This document shows positions 23,246 to 33,295 of a DNA stretch of 64,000 nucleotides, one piece after another. Made by a program: the position numbers and the translations under genes. Position 1 is the first letter of the stretch; every line of letters begins with the position of its first letter. The notes beneath the pieces are model-generated. The model searched no databases. It was not told where the DNA came from and saw only the letters and a list, made by a program, of their open reading frames with translations. Source of the stretch: Euphorbia lathyris (lineage: Eukaryota; Streptophyta; Magnoliopsida; Malpighiales; Euphorbiaceae); assembly GCF_963576675.1 (NCBI RefSeq), contig NC_088916.1, positions 6,215,001 through 6,279,000 of the forward strand. Reading direction: 5' to 3'.

Positions 23246-24150
23246 GCCTTGTACTTGTGTTTCTAGAAGAAACTCTTTCTCTAGAAATGCAGCGTGTTTG
23301 GATACTATTACTTTCGATCATCCGAATGATAGAAGTAATATCCTACTGTTTCTTTCGGATTTCCAAAGAAGAAGTATTTATCAGATTTAGGGTCAAACTT
23401 AATCTGATGCTATGCATTTAACATATTCTGGACACCCTTAAATTCCCATGAAAGAGAAACTGGGTTCCTTTTCCAAATGAACAATTCAAATGGAATAGAA
23501 CTCGGTGGTTTTGTGGATACTCGGTTGAAGGTAAATAAGGCGATTTCTAAGGCATAGCCTTAGAACATCTTTGGAAGAGAGGTTGTGCTCATCATAGATC
23601 GTACTATATCTAATAGAGTACAATTTCTCCTTTCAGATACATCGTGGTGTATACGGAGGAGTCCATTATGAGCGAATCTTATATTCAATTTAGATAATTC
23701 AGAAAAATCATTATAAAGATATTCTCCACGACGATCTAATCGAAGCACTAATATTCTTTCGTGTTTGTTTTTCTTACTTTATTCTTGAAGCATTTGAACT
23801 TTCTCAAAAGCTTCTAACTTTATGCTTCATCAAGCAGACGTATGCATATCCGATATGATCATCTTATGAAGCTAATGAAGTAATTTGAACTTTTCTCTTG
23901 CTTGTGTTGACATATGATTACATACATCTGAATGTAGTAGTCCTAGAGTGTCTGATACACGTTCTCCTTTATTACTAAAGGGTGTCTTTGTCATCTTTCC
24001 TTTAAACAAGGCTTACATGTGCTCATTGATTCAAAATCAAATGAGTCTATAAGCCCATCTTAATGTAGCTTAGACATGTGTTTCTTGCTTACATGGCCTA
24101 GGTGACTATTACAAATAAGTTGAATTATCTATCCTTTAGTTCTAAAAGTA
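23246..24150 (-). pseudogene. Degenerate copia integrase
   Basis: On the minus strand the GAG-pre-integrase block (LGHVSKKHMSKLH...CKPCLKGKMTKTP) lies at about 24130-23990. The end of the catalytic core (RGEYLYNDFSELSK, then VSERRNCTLLDIVRSMMS) lies at 23748-23560. In between the frame is broken. Confidence 0.82.
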
Positions 24151-24999
24151 AAAGCACCATCATGACCCTTCTTCTAGAGATAGTCTAAGTACTTCTTATA
24201 GTTCCTCTTCCAATTTCCTTCTTTACCATATTGGTGGCATTCCCTTCTTGCTTTTATTGACTTGGATTTAATGCATTTGTTCCTTTTTGGAATCTTTAGA
24301 ATTTGGGAAACTTCCTTTCTTCTCGTGAGATCCCTCAATAAGAAGTGCTGATATCACTTTCTTAAGATTTGGGCTCAACTGACTTGAGCATATTCAAGAG
24401 CTCTTCTAGAGAGGTCTCTAAGTTTATTCATCTGACAGTTCGAGATGAACTTATGAATAAATCTCTAGGAGGGATTGTAGAACTAAGTCGACACTTAATT
24501 CATTATCCATCACAAATCTAATACTAGAAAGCTTTGGTGATGTAGTCAATCATCTTGAAACAAAGTGCCACAACAGAAGAACCTTCTTGCATCTTGGATC
24601 GAAACATTCATCGCTATCTCATAGCATCCGCATTTGAGTATGTTTCTCAAAACACCTCTTCCAAGTGTATAACCATGGAATACGTATCCATGTTCTCATG
24701 TTGCTTTTGTAGCTCTAGTTCCATAACTGCAAGTATGATACATCCTGTACGTTTGTCATCTGATTGGTGCTTCCGGTAAACATCAATCTTCTTAACAGGA
24801 GCATATCATCAATAAGGACATTGGGTATTGGTGTATCTTTAATACATACCCAATCTTTTCGAACTTCAAAACAATTTTGATGATGGGTATCAGTGTATTT
24901 TAATACATACCCAATCATTTCGAATCCTCAAAACAATTTTGAGTTTGCCAAAATAGTTGGTGAATTTTGAACTATTCAATTTGTTATCGGTAAAATATT
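24151..24999 (-). pseudogene. Degenerate copia gag
   Basis: Fragments on the minus strand (QMNKLRDLSRRALEYAQ near 24430, a VMDNELSVDL-like block near 24500, LFQDD near 24560) follow the copia gag (UBN2-type) order. No frame stays open. A 60-bp imperfect tandem repeat (TGGGTAT...AAAACAATTTTGA) lies at 24822-24943. Confidence 0.65.
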
Positions 25000-27228
25000 A
25001 CGTAGATCCATTTTAGATATGATGATTTAGAGTATTTACTTGAGAGTGAGATAGAGTGACGGATGTTATTCATTTGCTTAATTCATTTATAATTTAAATA
25101 CGTCGGTCTTTTATGTTTTTAAATTGCTCCCACTATTTTACCAAATTAATAACCCTCTATATTAATTCGAAGGATATTCACAATTCCTTTAGTGAGCTAG
25201 AATCCTAACTCCTGAAATTTTACCTTGAGTTTACTCAACAAGCTAGTTTCATTCATTAGGTAGATTCATGTAATCAATCACATCAAAACATGTGATTTCT
25301 AGGTTGTTGGGTTACTAACCACATTAGTAACTGATATGTGTCGTCTATCAATCCCAACCATATTGCCCATTAGGTTAGAACAACATGAGTTTACTCATCC
25401 AATTATTATATCCTAATTTAAGCATTACCCTATATTCGTGAAAAACAATTTTTCGATAATTCAGGTGTTACCATAAGACCCCGAGCTTGAGTTTACTCAA
25501 CAACCCAAAGGCCCCCAGTACTTCCGGCTGAATTATAATATTAGGGAGGGGCAACCGATTTTAATAACTTGCTTATTTACTTAACTTTTGATTAGTGAGG
25601 GATTTTATTTAAAGTCTCATAATCTAACCTAGTCTTGATTTGCTCTAGCATACATCAGACACATACAATTTACATTGGTAATTATGGACATATCATCTAA
25701 ATTATTCCGTCGAGCTAGAAACGGAATAAAAGGTCAACCCTAGGGTAAATACTAACTATTACATATTTATCCTCCAGGTCCTCCGTCTTTTCCTTGGCGC
25801 CTTGATTTACAACAATATTTAATTTCTATACTACTTTAAAATACTTCAACTAATTTGAAGGGATTTAGGTGAGAAGAGAAATACAATAGAGAGTAGATAA
25901 GGCAGGACACGCAGGTCCTATTTTCCAAAAATACCAAAAGACTAAATAACTATTATAGAGGGTCCAAATATGTCCATAACTCCAAACATGCAAAGACTCA
26001 ATTAAATAAATTTAATTGGTTGATTACATTTTTATGTAATATTTAAGTTAATCAAATTAATCATTTAGATTAATTACATTTTCAATTTAGTCCTTTAATT
26101 AACTTTACTATCTAATTAACCTTTAATTAATTTTGTATCATCTATATTTTATCTTAATTAAAGTATATCAAATATAAACTTAATTAGACAATTCAAAATA
26201 CAACTATACAAAATATTAATTATTTGTGTTCAATTATTTACCGAGATTATTTAACGTGTTTAATTCAACCGTATCACATACAAATAATTAAACTTTGTAA
26301 AATCAATTCCATAACACAAAACTTTTAAGACGAGAGATTATACATCATTGTGTTTAATCATTTTACCAAAACCATTTAACGTGATTAACTAATATAGCAA
26401 GTATATTTATTAAGCACAAACGGTTCGCAAAAAGACATACCATTACCATATCCTTTTATTAATTATAACAATTAATAAGTTCATATGGGCTGATTCGTTG
26501 TTCCTAAATTTTAATTTTGTATCTATGAAATAGTTTATCTAATTAACCGTATCAAAACATCTTAATTAGACAACTGAATTCAATCTATACAATTTAAAAT
26601 AGACAACGATCAAAATCAAGTGGATTAATTAATTCTATATATATAAATTTTAGTTTTCTGAAAAACCAAAATATCTCCGAAAACAAATCAGAAAATAAAC
26701 GTGACGGGGACGAAAACCGGATTCGTCCCCTCCGCGGATCACATCCGCGACAATAGGCAGCATTGCTGCCAAAAGAGCAGCAATGCCGCCCTATGTATGC
26801 TGGTGGAATATTTCGAACAGTAGCTTCTGTTCGAAACATTCCACCCAAATAATTTTTTTTTTAAATTTCAAAACAAACTTTAATTTAAATATATATATAT
26901 ATATATATATATTAATATTAATAAACTAATTTATATTTGTATACATATATAACTGTTTTCATATATATATCCCTAATTAATCGATTCTAACCATTTCGTT
27001 TAAATCGTTAACAAAATCAAAATTTTCAAAGATTAATCGACTTAACTCTTTTAACGATTCAAACGGTTAAACCCTTAATCCACAAAACACGTATATCTTA
27101 ATCTCATCTTAACCATTTATCTTTATATTAATTAACCAAATCAAATTGATTAATTAACCTAACAATAAATCTATTCAATCTGATGGAAAACCCTTTTATT
27201 TTCATATATGAAATAACAGATTAACATT
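25000..27228 (-). other. Leader region of the copia-type element
   Basis: No coding potential is seen. The region lies between the primer site and gag in the element's orientation. It holds a hairpin cluster at 26703-26848 and a TA microsatellite at 26890-26912. Confidence 0.6.
26703..26848 (-). other. Cluster of strong hairpins in the copia leader
   Basis: Inverted repeats follow one another: GGGGACGAA/TTCGTCCCC (26706-26730), CGCGGAT/ATCCGCG, GGCAGCATTGCTGCC with a second GCAGCAATGC half, and a 19-bp stem with one mismatch (GGTGGAATATTTCGAACAG, loop TAGCTT) at about 26800-26846. This patch is GC-rich in a very AT-rich surround. Confidence 0.65.
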
Positions 27229-27241
27229 GTCTCTGATACCA
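27229..27241 (-). other. Primer binding site (tRNA-iMet type) of the copia element
   Basis: On the minus strand TTGGTATCAGAGA immediately follows the LTR end TTCCTTCA, as in most plant Ty1/copia elements. Confidence 0.85.
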
Positions 27242-27242
27242 A

Positions 27243-29058
27243 TGAAGGAAAATAGACAAGCCTAGGCGCACCGGAATAATAAAATTTTATCTATTTTATT
27301 TATTTCCCTTTTTCAAGATTTGTTAATTATTATTTCATATAAAGAGGGACTGAAAGTAATACCTTCGGTGAAGAACTATCTACGGTTGCAAACGAAGTGC
27401 CCACAACTCTTAATCCGTGTATCACGAACAACAAAAGAAACAACACAGAAAAGATAACTAATCAGTAATCAACCTTAATAATAGCAATCACAATGATTGC
27501 CTCTAACAGAAATCGATACGAGATCAAAGAGAGAGTAAGAAATAATGTAGATTAGCCGAGACGAAGACGGAACGGTTCCTCCTCCTTTATTATTGTGTTG
27601 GTCGAATTTATGGGGTTAGGGAGTCTATTTATAGACTTCTCTAAACCCTAATCCCTGTTGTGTTAGGTAATTAAATAATTGGATTCTTATTCGGAATAGG
27701 ATTCCTAATTAGATAATCAAATAAACACTTTACTATTATCTAAATAATAACTAATTATATCTAGATAATTATTATTAATCAAATTAATAATTAATTAATG
27801 TTAGGGATAATTAATTAGAGTTTCAATCACATAAAAACTTCTAATTAATATTATCAGATAATCTTTTAATTTAATTCATAATCATAATTAAATTATAATT
27901 ATTAATCAAATTAATTTATCCCTAATTAATATGTAAATTTCGGCCCATATATAGTGTCTCACTAATTATATTTTCGTCCTCCGATTCCAAGTCCCATATG
28001 CGACCCATTAGGTTCTTTATTGCCACTAGCCGTATATATCCTTTGAAATTATTCACCACGATTAATTCCAACATATATATAACGGAATACCGTCGCGAGC
28101 TGTTACTAGCAGAACCTATGATATTCCCCAAAGCAATTAAGAAGTCAGGTTGATAACTGACGTTAACCTTTCTGCATTAGGTACAATATAATACGATCCT
28201 TCATCAACTATATCTTGTCGGTCAATTCCTTATAACCATGGAGCGTGTCAAGGTTACATATAACGAAGAGTCTAGTTTTACTTGTACAAGTTGAATTTAC
28301 TCTGAAAGATAAGTTAAGTGAAATGTTCATTTCTACTCTTAACTCTATCACCTTGCAAGGATTTCAGTTTATTCACCACAAGCGGCCATTTGGATATATC
28401 TCCCACTTATCGGGAGTGACGAATACTCAATCTGACATTAACTATTCTGTAATTACTTTGTGTGATACCCAACCCTGCTCTCACACACCCCAGGCTCTCA
28501 CCTGTTGGATTGTGCTCGCACAGAATCAAAGTATCAGACTCCATAATCCAGAATCACTAATTAACGAATGTTTGAGTCTGAGGATTAGTTATACCTACTA
28601 ATACCAATGAGATGAACAGTTGACACATTAGATAAATCAATCCATTCTGTTATCTCAAGCCGGGTCCCAATCCTAATGAACTCCTTCACCGGATCCATGT
28701 AACTGTTTAGATATCTGAATATCTAAAGCTTGTGAGATCAGCTTTCTGTCTCGATAGAAAACACTGTTACATACAAGTCTCAACAGTAATATGTCAATCC
28801 CTATAACATATTACTTGACTTGGGTTGATTTTAAGTTTATTGATCTTATTATAAAGTATAGTCTCACTTCATGCTTGTATGAACACTTTATAACTACTTA
28901 AATAAACTTAGGATTACTTTCTTTATGAAAGATTTGTGCCTTTATATATAGTTACATTTTAAAGCTATATATCTAATTAAACAAATGATTAAATAAATAA
29001 TTTATTCATTAATATTTATATCCTAAAACAATTGTCTTTAGGACACTAAACTCCAACA
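27243..29058 (-). repeat. Copia 5' LTR, intact (1816 bp)
   Basis: It starts TGAAGGAAAA and ends CTCCAACA on the plus strand and is followed directly by the TGTTT target repeat. It serves as the empty-site reference for the LTR half-copies at 4488-5348 and 18806-19757. Confidence 0.92.
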
Positions 29059-29063
29059 TGTTT

Positions 29064-29340
29064 GTCCTACCAAATCGGTTAGGCAAAATGTCACTAGCCT
29101 TCAACATACGTGATCTTAATATGTTGAAGCCAGATGAACCCCTTGAAACTACTCAAGCCGAGTCGAGATCCAACTCTTTAAAAGAATGGGGGAATGATGA
29201 GGACATCCTGTCTAGATCCACCATACAGACCTGGCGGATCCTGCCGTTAGTGCAAGAAGAATGGGCGAGCTAAAATGTCTATTGGGTGAATGAACCCTAG
29301 GCGAAAGGTTAAATAAGTGAATATTTGGTAGGCGTACCCA
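29064..29340 (+). pseudogene. Tail of the decayed gypsy integrase, downstream of the nest
   Basis: Continuing from 4487 across the insertion, the reading gives LPNRLGKMSLAFNIRDLNML. FNIRDL matches the FNVSDL block at the C-terminus of chromovirus-type integrase. An open piece continues to 29273. The 3' LTR cannot be delimited. Confidence 0.85.
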
Positions 29341-29689
29341 CCAGGGTTACTTCTTTTTTAACGAGTTTGGACTTGCTTCCTTACGAATGAGACAAGTCTA
29401 ACATCAGCAAACATCATCCTAATTACTGTCTGTGCCATTTAGTCCTATTTACTATTATGCCACTTACCCATCTTATCCTTTCACTCTCTTCTTTGGATAT
29501 AACCCTAGTAAGGGCATCTACACCTAATATCTTTGTTTAGGGGAAGTATTTAAACTCCACTATGTTTGTAAGGATGGTTAACTTTTTATCGGTCAAACAA
29601 TATTTTTCTTTGAGTGCAAGGTTTTATACACATATTTTGGGATTAACTCCTTTTAGTTTATCTAAAGAAGAAACTCTTTGTTGATTTAC
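29341..29689. other. Unassigned sequence after the gypsy tail
   Basis: This AT-rich stretch has no ORF and no repeat recognised elsewhere in the window. It may be remains of the gypsy 3' LTR. Confidence 0.3.
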
Positions 29690-30120
29690 AATTAAAATAA
29701 TCAAGTTCGTCCTTGATCTATATCAGATAATGCTCGGTATTCAGCTTCAGCTGGACTTTTCTAAACTGCTTGTTGTGTTTTGTTGCATTATGAAATTAAG
29801 GAATCCATAAGAAGATGGCATAGAAAATAAAAGATCTTCTCATGTATGGACAACCAGCCCAATCATAATCACTAAAACCCTACAAATTAGGTTGAGGATT
29901 TGCAAAAAAGAATAGACCTTATGTTGGAGCAGCTTTAATATATTTGAGTACCTTTAATACAGCTTCATAATGAATGTCTGATTTAGAACATAAGTAATAT
30001 CATGATGATTTGTAGTTAAATATATCATTCGCCCTATCAATCTTCGATAAGTCAGTTCTCTAAAAGTATGCATTTATCTTCGGACAATCTCAACGAATTA
30101 TCCATAGGAACAACATAAGC
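29690..30120 (-). pseudogene. Degenerate copia RT/RNase H fragment
   Basis: Minus-strand reading: YRRLIGRMIYLTTNHHDITY near 30050, then HYEAVLKVLKYIKAAPT near 29960 and FSDYDWAGCPYMRRS near 29860, the catalytic block of copia RNase H. It closes with AEAEYRALSD-like sequence near 29735. Several stops and frame changes are present. It is a different family from the 4488-29058 element. Confidence 0.82.
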
Positions 30121-30139
30121 TTTGCTACCGAGTGATAGG

Positions 30140-30402
30140 ACTAAATCATATATATCAATTAAGAGCAAGTGGACTATATCACATCAAGTAATAAAAGTTC
30201 TGGAGAACAATATCAATCCCACAAGAACTAAATTTCAATGCCCTACCTATACTAAAATCCTATATTATATAAGGAATTAATTAGGTGGATTTTGTTTTCT
30301 AATTAACTTTAACTATTGATTAACTAGAAAACAAAGGAAAATAATATTTGATTTGTCTACGTGTGAGTGGAAAGGATAAGACATTGGATCCCTGCGTTGA
30401 CT
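30140..30402. repeat. Possible remnant of an Athila/Tat-type LTR
   Basis: The string GAGCAAGTGGACTATATCAC...AGTAATAAAAGTTC...CCCACAAGAACTA resembles the start of the Athila-like LTR (GCAAGTGCACGG...AGTAATAAAAG...CCCACAGGGAAC). The match is short and degenerate. Confidence 0.35.
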
Positions 30403-30950
30403 CTATGGACTAATATATGTACGTTGTGTGTAACGAAGATAACTCGAGACGGTAGCTTTCCTTAAGAAGATATAATAACGAATATGACTCGAGTCAGATT
30501 TGTACTTCTTTAACACCAATATGTGAAACACATATAGACTTGAGATAACTCCCGCCAAATCTAAACGATAAGCCAACAATCCAATGTGTTCGGTAATCTC
30601 ATATGGTCCAATGAATCTTGGAATCAACTTCTTTTATCTACCAAAAAAGAACTATTCCTCTCCATGGAGATACTCTAAAAACCACTATATCACCAACCTC
30701 TTATATTTCGTCTCTCTTCTATATTAATCGGTGTAAGATTTTAAACAATCTTGTGCCGCCTTAAGACACTTCTTTACAACATCAATCTTCTGTACTATCT
30801 CTTGTACAACTTCACGACACTCAAGTTGTCTCATTTCTTCCACATCCTAAAACAAGGGACTCTTACACGATCACCCATATAATTCCTCATATGCTGCCAT
30901 TCTATTTGAAACATAAACTTGGATTGGAATCTTATTTCTTTGGATAAAGT
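30403..30950 (-). pseudogene. Degenerate gypsy integrase C-terminal fragment
   Basis: Minus-strand reading gives MAAYEELYG near 30895, CLKAAQDCLKSYTD near 30765, GDIVVFRVSPW near 30680, and the open piece 30627-30403 with PRFIGPYEITEHIGLLAYRL. This is the usual order at the end of plant Ty3/gypsy integrase. Stops separate the blocks. Confidence 0.85.
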
Positions 30951-31737
30951 TTTTTTATTATATAATCATGCCAAGTTAAGGATCAATTAAGGCAGTTTGG
31001 AGCAGAGGAGCCATGTTTCTCAAACATGGCTATATCCGCTTTACTCCTTAAACCCTGGGTTTCGATCCAAATACACTTAAATCTATCTATGTAAAGGCTT
31101 GGGTCTGGTTCTTTACTTTTGTTGAACTGAATTAAACTTAATATTTTGAAATAAAAAAATGCACCACCTAGGAAGTGGACCAAGTGGAGCTAATGGGAAA
31201 TCATGAAGATAAGGAGAAATGATGAAGTAAATAATTGGATTCAAAAGTAAAAAAAAAAATAATGTATGCATATAGAAAAGTATGTAGAGTAGAATGTGGT
31301 ATTTATTCATCCACGTTTGTGGTAGTGGATAAATCTAGATTTTGTGGTAATGAATTAATTTTATATTCTTATGTAAATATGTAACTTTTGTAATGTGACG
31401 AGTGATGTTGACAAAAAGAAAAACATTATGTAAGAGGTGTAAGAAAGTGTAAAAATTTAATAAAAAAAAGTTCTTGTATTTTGTGTCATTTATTATTTCA
31501 TTCCGGAAACAATTTTAACCCTCCTAAAATTACAATTTCACTCCTTGTCAAATACCATTTTAGTCTCTTTACTTCAACAACTTTACCCTGGGAATTTTGG
31601 AACAAGAAAATACTCACAGATATTCTTATGGTCGTTTGAGTGCCATTGTGAATGGATAAGAGAAAGACAATCTCTGGTGAATTTGGAAATTGGGTTTGAA
31701 TTATGGTGAATATCGATCTGATGAAATCTAATAGATT
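30951..31737. other. Mostly unassigned sequence
   Basis: A minus-strand 66-codon ORF at 30983-31183 (SLYIDRFKCIWIETQGL) could be a scrap of retroelement gag, but the support is weak. The rest shows no gene and no repeat shared with the window. Confidence 0.3.
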
Positions 31738-31742
31738 ATCTC

Positions 31743-31988
31743 TGTAACGACCCGGTCCGGAGAGGGTGGCGCCGGGGTAGAAGGCCTGAGCAAGGAGCGG
31801 CCTAAGGGATGGCGATGGGGGCAGGAATGAACTGAATCCCACATCGGAAATGGAGAGGGAGTGAATGGGGCTTATTAGTAAGATGTGAATCCAATACATG
31901 AAGACGCGTTTTAAAGTCGTGAGGCCCAATGTGTTGGAATTGGGCCAGAGCGGACAATATCTACATGGTATTGGACCAGGGTGTTACA
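31743..31988 (+). repeat. TRIM left LTR (246 bp)
   Basis: TGTAACGACC...GTGTTACA, directly after target repeat ATCTC and followed two bases later by the primer site. Confidence 0.93.
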
Positions 31989-32059
31989 ATTGGTATCAGA
32001 GCCGACTCTCCACGTACGATGTGTGGTTCGGGGACGAACCAGGAGGAAGCTGGTGGGCC

Positions 32060-32306
32060 TGTAACGACCCGGTCCGGAGAGGGTGGCGCCGGGGTAGAAG
32101 GCCTGAGCAAGGAGCGGCCCTAAGGGATGGCGATGGGGGCAGGAATGAACTGAATCCCACATCGGAAATGGAGAGGGAGTGAATGGGGCTTATTAGTAAG
32201 ATGTGAATCCAATACATGAAGACGCGTTTTAAAGCCGTGAGGCCCAATGTGTTGGAATTGGGCCAGAGCGGACAATATCTACATGGTATTGGACCAGGGT
32301 GTTACA
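32060..32306 (+). repeat. TRIM right LTR (247 bp)
   Basis: Same sequence as the left LTR apart from one extra C near 32118 and a C for T near 32236. Followed by target repeat ATCTC. Confidence 0.93.
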
Positions 32307-32311
32307 ATCTC

Positions 32312-32691
32312 GAACGCTTTAATTCTAAAAATGATTTGTCTGAAAAAATATTATGGAGAAGAAAGTTGATTATGTTTATTATTAATTTTTAATTCCACGT
32401 CATTTTAATCACGTATAAAATCATGAAAACTAGAGGAGAACACAATTAAATAAAAACATCCAAAAAGAACAAATACAATTCACCAAGAGACAATGTTTCA
32501 AAGTAAATTATAATAAAGTAAAAAAAGTCAAAATATAAGATTTTTTATTCCAACTATCGTCTAGGCGACTTCCTTCATGCGGCCTCCAAATGACCCCTAG
32601 CCGACCAAAAAATGGCTAATCATAAAAAAAAAGCCCACAAGGGCTAGGTGAGAATAATCGAAACATATTCTCGATTTTGAACACCTAGACG
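32312..32691. other. Unassigned sequence between the TRIM and a hAT-like MITE
   Basis: No ORF, RNA gene or repeat was recognised. Confidence 0.4.
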
Positions 32692-32699
32692 GTCTAGGC

Positions 32700-33293
32700 T
32701 ATGGCTATAATCGAACCGAGCTGAGTCGAGCTTTGACCTGTTCAAACTCGTCTCGCTATAAAATTAACGAGCCCGAACCGAGCTTCGAGCTTGTTTCGAG
32801 CCCAAAATCCTCTTTGGACTTGGTTCATTAAGAAAATTATCTAACCATGAATTGTTTGTAAGTAAATCGTTAATTATATTTATGAAGTTTGCTCGCAAAT
32901 AATTCTTTAATTGTGTATATAAACAAGCTCACAAACAAAGTTCGTGAATAAATAAACAAGATGTTTATAAATAATTCATCTATTACTCATTTATTGTGTT
33001 TGTGAACGAACTCATCTAATAGCAAATGAAAAAATATTAAGTTTAGATATTTGTGAACTAACACAAAACTATATAGTTCTCCACAAAACTAAAATTTGTT
33101 CATAAATGTTCTAATCGAGCATGCTCACGAGTTTTCGAACCGAGCTTTAACATGTTCAAGCTCGGCTCGCTTACGAACCGAGCCAGTAGATCGTGCTCAC
33201 GAGCGGCTCGTTTACAAATCGAACCGAATCGAGCCGAGCTTTTATCGAGCCGACCGAGCTGTTCATGAGCGGCTCGGCTCATTTACAGCCCTA
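32700..33293. mobile_element. hAT-like MITE (594 bp)
   Basis: The terminal inverted repeats are TATGGCTATAATCGAACCGAGC on the left, shown here in part as TATGGCTATAAT, and TAGGGCTGTAAATGAGCC on the reverse of the right end. An 8-bp target repeat GTCTAGGC/GTCTAAGC lies at 32692-32699 and 33294-33301 with one mismatch. The ends carry repeated CGAGCCGAGC motifs and the middle is AT-rich. It encodes nothing. The right target repeat contains the stop codon of the glycosyltransferase gene. Confidence 0.82.
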
Positions 33294-33295
33294 GT

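Larger units (their letters stand above)
4488..29058 (-). mobile_element. Ty1/copia-type retrotransposon, non-autonomous, hosting nested insertions
   Basis: The element is bounded by LTRs beginning TGAAGGAAAA and ending CTCCAACA on the plus strand (TGTTGGAG...TTCCTTCA in its own minus orientation). The perfect 5-bp target duplication TGTTT lies at 4483-4487 and 29059-29063. A tRNA-iMet-type primer site follows the right LTR and a polypurine tract adjoins the left LTR, so transcription runs right to left. The interior (19758-27242) keeps recognisable gag, integrase and RT/RNase H fragments in copia order but no open gene. It is enlarged by a fold-back element and a tandem duplication. The two LTRs differ at roughly 2-3 % of positions by hand count. 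Confidence 0.9.
31743..32306 (+). mobile_element. TRIM: miniature LTR retrotransposon with 71-bp interior
   Basis: Two LTRs (31743-31988 and 32060-32306) start TGTAACGACC and end GGTGTTACA. They differ by one base insertion and one substitution. The target repeat ATCTC flanks the element (31738-31742 and 32307-32311). The interior begins with the primer site TGGTATCAGAGC at 31991-32002 and ends in a purine-rich stretch (GAGGAAGCTGGTGGG) before the second LTR. It has no coding capacity; ORFs of 60-143 codons here are chance products of the GC-rich LTR. Confidence 0.93.

Noticed and set aside
31989..32003. tRNA gene at TGGTATCAGAGC sites (also 27229 and 44101)
   Set aside because: These are primer binding sites complementary to a tRNA end, next to LTRs, not tRNA genes.
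31498..32247. Overlapping ORFs of 60-143 codons on both strands
   Set aside because: They lie in the GC-rich TRIM LTRs, repeat with the LTR and match no protein type.
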